From Bradyrhizobium altum (GTDB lineage Bacteria > Pseudomonadota > Alphaproteobacteria > Rhizobiales > Xanthobacteraceae): DNA of 40,141 nt. A program made the translations under genes and the position numbers. Under the pieces are notes generated by a model, which saw only the letters and a program-made list of their open reading frames with translations, searched no databases and had not been told where the DNA came from. The DNA is taken from NCBI RefSeq assembly GCF_020889705.1, contig NZ_JACMYP010000047.1, forward strand, positions 1 through 40,141. The letters are read 5' to 3'. This document shows positions 37,684 through 40,141 of this stretch, piece by piece. The first letter of the stretch is position 1, and each line of letters opens with the position of its first letter.

Positions 37684-38808
37684 TCATTGCAGTGTCTGAT
37701 AGAGGCGATAGAGGAGCCGGGCGCGCGGCTCAATCGACGATATGTAGAGTTGCTCATAATGCGTATGGGCTCCCTTGCCGTCAACGCCGAGACCGTCGAG
37801 AGTTGCGGTATGCGGCGCGGTGAAATTGCCGTCCGAGCCGCCACCGCTGGAGACGTCGAGCAACTTGAAGCCGAGTTCGGCGGCGATTCCCTTGGCGTGT
37901 TCGTAAAGTTCGGCGCCGGCGTTGCTCTTTCCATACGGCGGACGGTTCAATTCGCCGGTGACCTTCACGCTGACGCCCTTGGTGCGCGAGGTGATGCCGA
38001 GGATCTTCGGCACCAGCTCTTCGGCGTCAGCCATGGTCGGCACCCGCATGTCGACCTCCGCATAGGCCTCTTCGGCGATCACGTTCGGCTTGGTGCCGCC
38101 GCGGACGACGCCGACATTGACGGTAACGCCGCGCTTGAGATCGTTCATCGTCTCCAGGGTCTGGATCACATTGCCGAGTTCGCGGATCGCGCTGCAGCCG
38201 TCCTCGGGGCGCGCGCCGGCGTGGGCCGGCGTGCCTTTGACGAAGACGTCGAATCGCGCAACGCCCTTGCGTCCGGTGACGATCTTACCGCCGTCGCGCG
38301 CGGGCTCGGTCACGAGCACATACTTGGCCTTGCGGCCCTCGGCCTCGATCAACGCCCGCGAGGTCGGGCTGCCGATCTCTTCGTCCGATACGTAGAGCTG
38401 GGTGATGCCGAGCGGCGGGCGGACATCATCGGCGCAAATTCGCCGGAACGCGTGATAGGCGAGATAGGCGCCGCCCTTCATGTCGTAAATGCCGGGGCCG
38501 AATGCCCTGTTGCCCTCGATCTTGAACGGCAGGCGCTCGATGAATCCCATCGGATGAACTGTGTCGAGATGACTCAGCACAAGAATGCCCGGTACGCCTT
38601 GCCCCCAGGACGAGCGCGTGACCAAATGATCGCCGCAGCCGTCACGCCCCGCAAGGCGCTCGACCGTGGCCGACAAGTCACGATAGCCCGACGCCACGAG
38701 ATCAGCCAGTTTGTTAAGCTGATCCGGCCGCTCCGTTGGAGACTCGATCTCGACCCAGTGGCGGATGCCGTCGAGAATCACCGCGGTTTCAAACGGGTTG
38801 TTGGACAT
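37684..38808 (-). CDS. M20-family zinc carboxypeptidase / deacylase (CPG2/ArgE-like)
   Basis: The 374-aa protein carries the complete M20 signature: VLSHLDTVHP (zinc His and catalytic Asp, about 77-86), GPGIYDMKGG (bridging Asp, about 104-113), SDEEIGS (catalytic and zinc Glu, about 140-146), TEPARDGG, the lid-domain GTPAHAGARPEDG (about 192-204) and a last zinc His in GKGAHTHYEQ near 350. It hydrolyses an N-acylated or gamma-glutamyl amino acid, resembling glutamate carboxypeptidase. No signal peptide is present, so it is cytoplasmic. A large dyad lies 43-80 bp upstream. Reading frame intact; codon use is very GC-rich and regular, unlike the decayed neighbours. Confidence 0.93.
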   Translation of the reverse strand: MSNNPFETAVILDGIRHWVEIESPTERPDQLNKLADLVASGYRDLSATVERLAGRDGCGDHLVTRSSWGQGVPGILVLSHLDTVHPMGFIERLPFKIEGNRAFGPGIYDMKGGAYLAYHAFRRICADDVRPPLGITQLYVSDEEIGSPTSRALIEAEGRKAKYVLVTEPARDGGKIVTGRKGVARFDVFVKGTPAHAGARPEDGCSAIRELGNVIQTLETMNDLKRGVTVNVGVVRGGTKPNVIAEEAYAEVDMRVPTMADAEELVPKILGITSRTKGVSVKVTGELNRPPYGKSNAGAELYEHAKGIAAELGFKLLDVSSGGGSDGNFTAPHTATLDGLGVDGKGAHTHYEQLYISSIEPRARLLYRLYQTLQ

Positions 38809-38850
38809 AGTTGTCTGACGCCCTTGAATTCGACTTTCATCGTTCGCAGA

Positions 38851-38888
38851 AGATCATGATAAAGATGCATTCAGCCGTATCATGATCT
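38851..38888. repeat. Perfect 11-bp inverted repeat upstream of the M20 gene
   Basis: AGATCATGATA (38851-38861) and TATCATGATCT (38878-38888) are perfect complements separated by 16 bp. Each arm contains a smaller palindrome (ATCATGAT). It lies 43-80 bp upstream of the peptidase start, a typical operator position for a dimeric regulator, possibly two dimers. Confidence 0.65.
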
Positions 38889-39318
38889 GGCGCGAAGGCC
38901 TTCAGAGCCGCCAACTGTTGGGTCAGGTTGCCTCTGAAGTCTGGTCTTGCCGCGGGCAATGATGCTACGCGGGTTGAAATAACGGAGCTACCAAGATTGG
39001 TAGGATGCAATTATGCGAGCTCAAGAGCCCTTACCGTTTTGGCTGTTCTAGTGAGCTGTAGCTGTTCTGATCAGGAAATCCTTCGATGGCTGCGCAGCCT
39101 TGAACATGTCGATGCCAGGCCGGGGAGATGGAACCCGACGTTGAGCGTTTTATAATCACTTCGCAAGATGAGTATAATGCCGGTTAACCTTGGTTCAGCG
39201 GTTGAATCGGCGCGCCAGCTCCGTGACTGGTAAAGGTTGCCAGGCACCCCTTGTGTTCCATGTCTGCCTCGGACGCGCTCTTGTTCGTATCAAGAGGCAT
39301 CCAGCATGAGCCGGTATC
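38889..39318. other. No recognisable gene
   Basis: Only short frames are seen, none with a motif. Confidence 0.4.
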
Positions 39319-39444
39319 TCACCTTTTGTGCTCGTGCAGGGGGCGCGGCTCGCGGAAAAATACGATAGTGCCTCCGTGACGCAAATCATGAAAATGCAGA
39401 TCATCGATCTTTAACTCGTCGCAGGCTCGCGTGAACGCCCGCAC
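39319..39444 (-). pseudogene. Tyrosine recombinase (phage-type integrase) fragment
   Basis: Between two stops the minus strand reads VRAFTRACDELKIDDLHFHD followed by LRHGGT. The HDLRH block is box II of tyrosine recombinases (H-x-L-R-H), preceded by the usual F-x-RAC-x-E-x-x-I-D-D-L-x-F. The second catalytic block with the nucleophilic Tyr is missing. This is a remnant of an island or phage integrase. Confidence 0.6.
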
Positions 39445-39475
39445 TCATTGAACGGTGCTTGCAAGCGACTCGCAC

Positions 39476-40003
39476 TCAATCAAGCAGCAAGGTTCGAAGC
39501 GCGCCCCGGAAGTTGATCAATGGATTGCCGTGGCCTACCCGGGTCGCGATAATTCGCCCGATAAAGATCGTATGTGTGCCAACCAGCTTGTGGTCGTACA
39601 AAACGCATTCGAGCGCACAAAATGCGTTCGGCAATAGCGGTACATCGAGGAAGCCCTGTTCCCAGGGCGCGGTATCGAAGCGGTGAACACCTTTCGCGCC
39701 CTCCTGACCGCCAAAACGTAGCGCAAGGTCCTCCTGGTCGCTGCGGAGAAGACTGATTCCAAAACTGCGACTGGCGAGTATCCCGTCATGCGCCTCGGAG
39801 CCGGCATTTATGCCAACGAGCAGGCACGGCGGCTCCATGCAAATGGACGTCACAGAACTAACCGTCAGTCCACGCCGTTCGGCGGCCGTTCCGGTCGCCA
39901 CGATGGCGACACCGCCCACCACATTTCGCATGGCCTCACGGAACTCTGTCGCTTGGACAGACGGAATATCCCGAATCCTAGGAGGAGACTGGTGGTGGCT
40001 CAT
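39476..40003 (-). CDS. Flavin reductase (HpaC/RutF-like, FMN-binding split barrel)
   Basis: The 175-aa protein has the flavin-reductase-domain pattern: FREAMRNVVGGVAIVATG (about 21-38), GLTVSSVTSICMEPPCLLVG (about 45-64), FGISLLRSDQEDLALRFGG (about 81-99) and the late HTIFIGRIIATRVGHGNPLI. Such proteins make free reduced FMN or FAD for two-component monooxygenases. The ATG at 40003 has AGAGGTAGG upstream. Its partner is not adjacent in the window; the luciferase-like enzyme at 4709-5737 is a conceivable client but is 34 kb away. Confidence 0.9.
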   Translation of the reverse strand: MSHHQSPPRIRDIPSVQATEFREAMRNVVGGVAIVATGTAAERRGLTVSSVTSICMEPPCLLVGINAGSEAHDGILASRSFGISLLRSDQEDLALRFGGQEGAKGVHRFDTAPWEQGFLDVPLLPNAFCALECVLYDHKLVGTHTIFIGRIIATRVGHGNPLINFRGALRTLLLD

Positions 40004-40013
40004 GACCTACCTC

Positions 40014-40028
40014 TGGAGTTGTACTCCA
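40014..40028. promoter_or_regulatory. Operator-like palindrome in the flavin-reductase leader
   Basis: TGGAGT-TGT-ACTCCA is a perfect 6-bp inverted repeat 11-25 nt before the reductase start codon. It could bind a repressor. No more than short sequence remains beyond it to the window end. Confidence 0.35.
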
Positions 40029-40141
40029 ATTCTGGTGTTTCCGTTACGAGCAGATGACCTTGATCCCTTTGCGCCTGCTATTGGGCGCGCGGTGTTGAAT
40101 TTGTGCGACCAATGGCCGCCGCTTTTGCCGGGCAGCTCAGC

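Noticed and set aside
37675..38859. Plus-strand open frame (394 codons) over the M20 peptidase gene
   Set aside because: The minus strand holds every M20 catalytic motif; the plus frame is a composition artefact.
1..40141. tRNA, rRNA and CRISPR arrays
   Set aside because: No cloverleaf-like block, rRNA stretch or regularly spaced repeats was noticed by eye; a covariance-model scan would settle it.

Overview
The window comes from the symbiosis island of a Bradyrhizobium-type root-nodule bacterium. A nod box is followed by nodA-B-C-S-U-I-J, then by a decayed nodZ, then by fixR, nifA and fixA. This is the B. diazoefficiens order, except that nolM, nolN and nolO are missing and foreign DNA splits nifA from fixA. 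Gene identities are read from motifs and remembered family sequences; no database search was run.

Region 1 (1-9,700) is sparse accessory DNA. It holds an outer-membrane porin with a damaged start codon, transposase remnants (IS256, IS3), small conserved proteins, a luciferase-like flavin monooxygenase, a branched-chain-type ABC substrate-binding protein and a MerR/TipA-like regulator. Region 2 (10,000-20,260) is the nodulation block. Two divergent nodD genes are both broken, the nod box is intact, a nodY/nodK-like leader gene is frameshifted, nodABCSUIJ are open, and nodZ is wrecked. NodS and NodU each carry a suspicious change in a conserved motif.

Region 3 (20,600-30,330) is the nitrogen-fixation control block. 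A RegR box and a -24/-12 promoter precede a frameshifted fixR, then an intact NifA with its oxygen-sensing cysteines. A decayed tetR-OMF-MFP-RND efflux operon of about 5.5 kb follows, and then fixA with its own -24/-12 promoter.

Region 4 (30,340-40,141) is accessory again. After an IS66 remnant come a GFA-like protein and a 2-oxoglutarate/Fe(II) oxygenase on the plus strand. These converge on a tightly packed minus-strand operon: a small Cys protein, an acyl-CoA/AMP ligase, a 45-codon ORF and an ATP-grasp ligase resembling PGM1-type peptide ligases. An M20 carboxypeptidase, a tyrosine-recombinase scrap and a flavin reductase close the window.

The most interesting non-textbook signal has two parts. 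First, the ligase / short ORF / ATP-grasp cluster with the converging oxygenase looks like a small unassigned biosynthetic unit. Second, its operon carries a 19-bp-spacer MerR-type promoter nearly identical to those in front of the MerR/TipA-like gene itself and the substrate-binding protein gene 28 kb away. This suggests one small regulon linking uptake, activation and ligation. Many other genes here are frameshifted, so the region is in active decay and the intact operons stand out.
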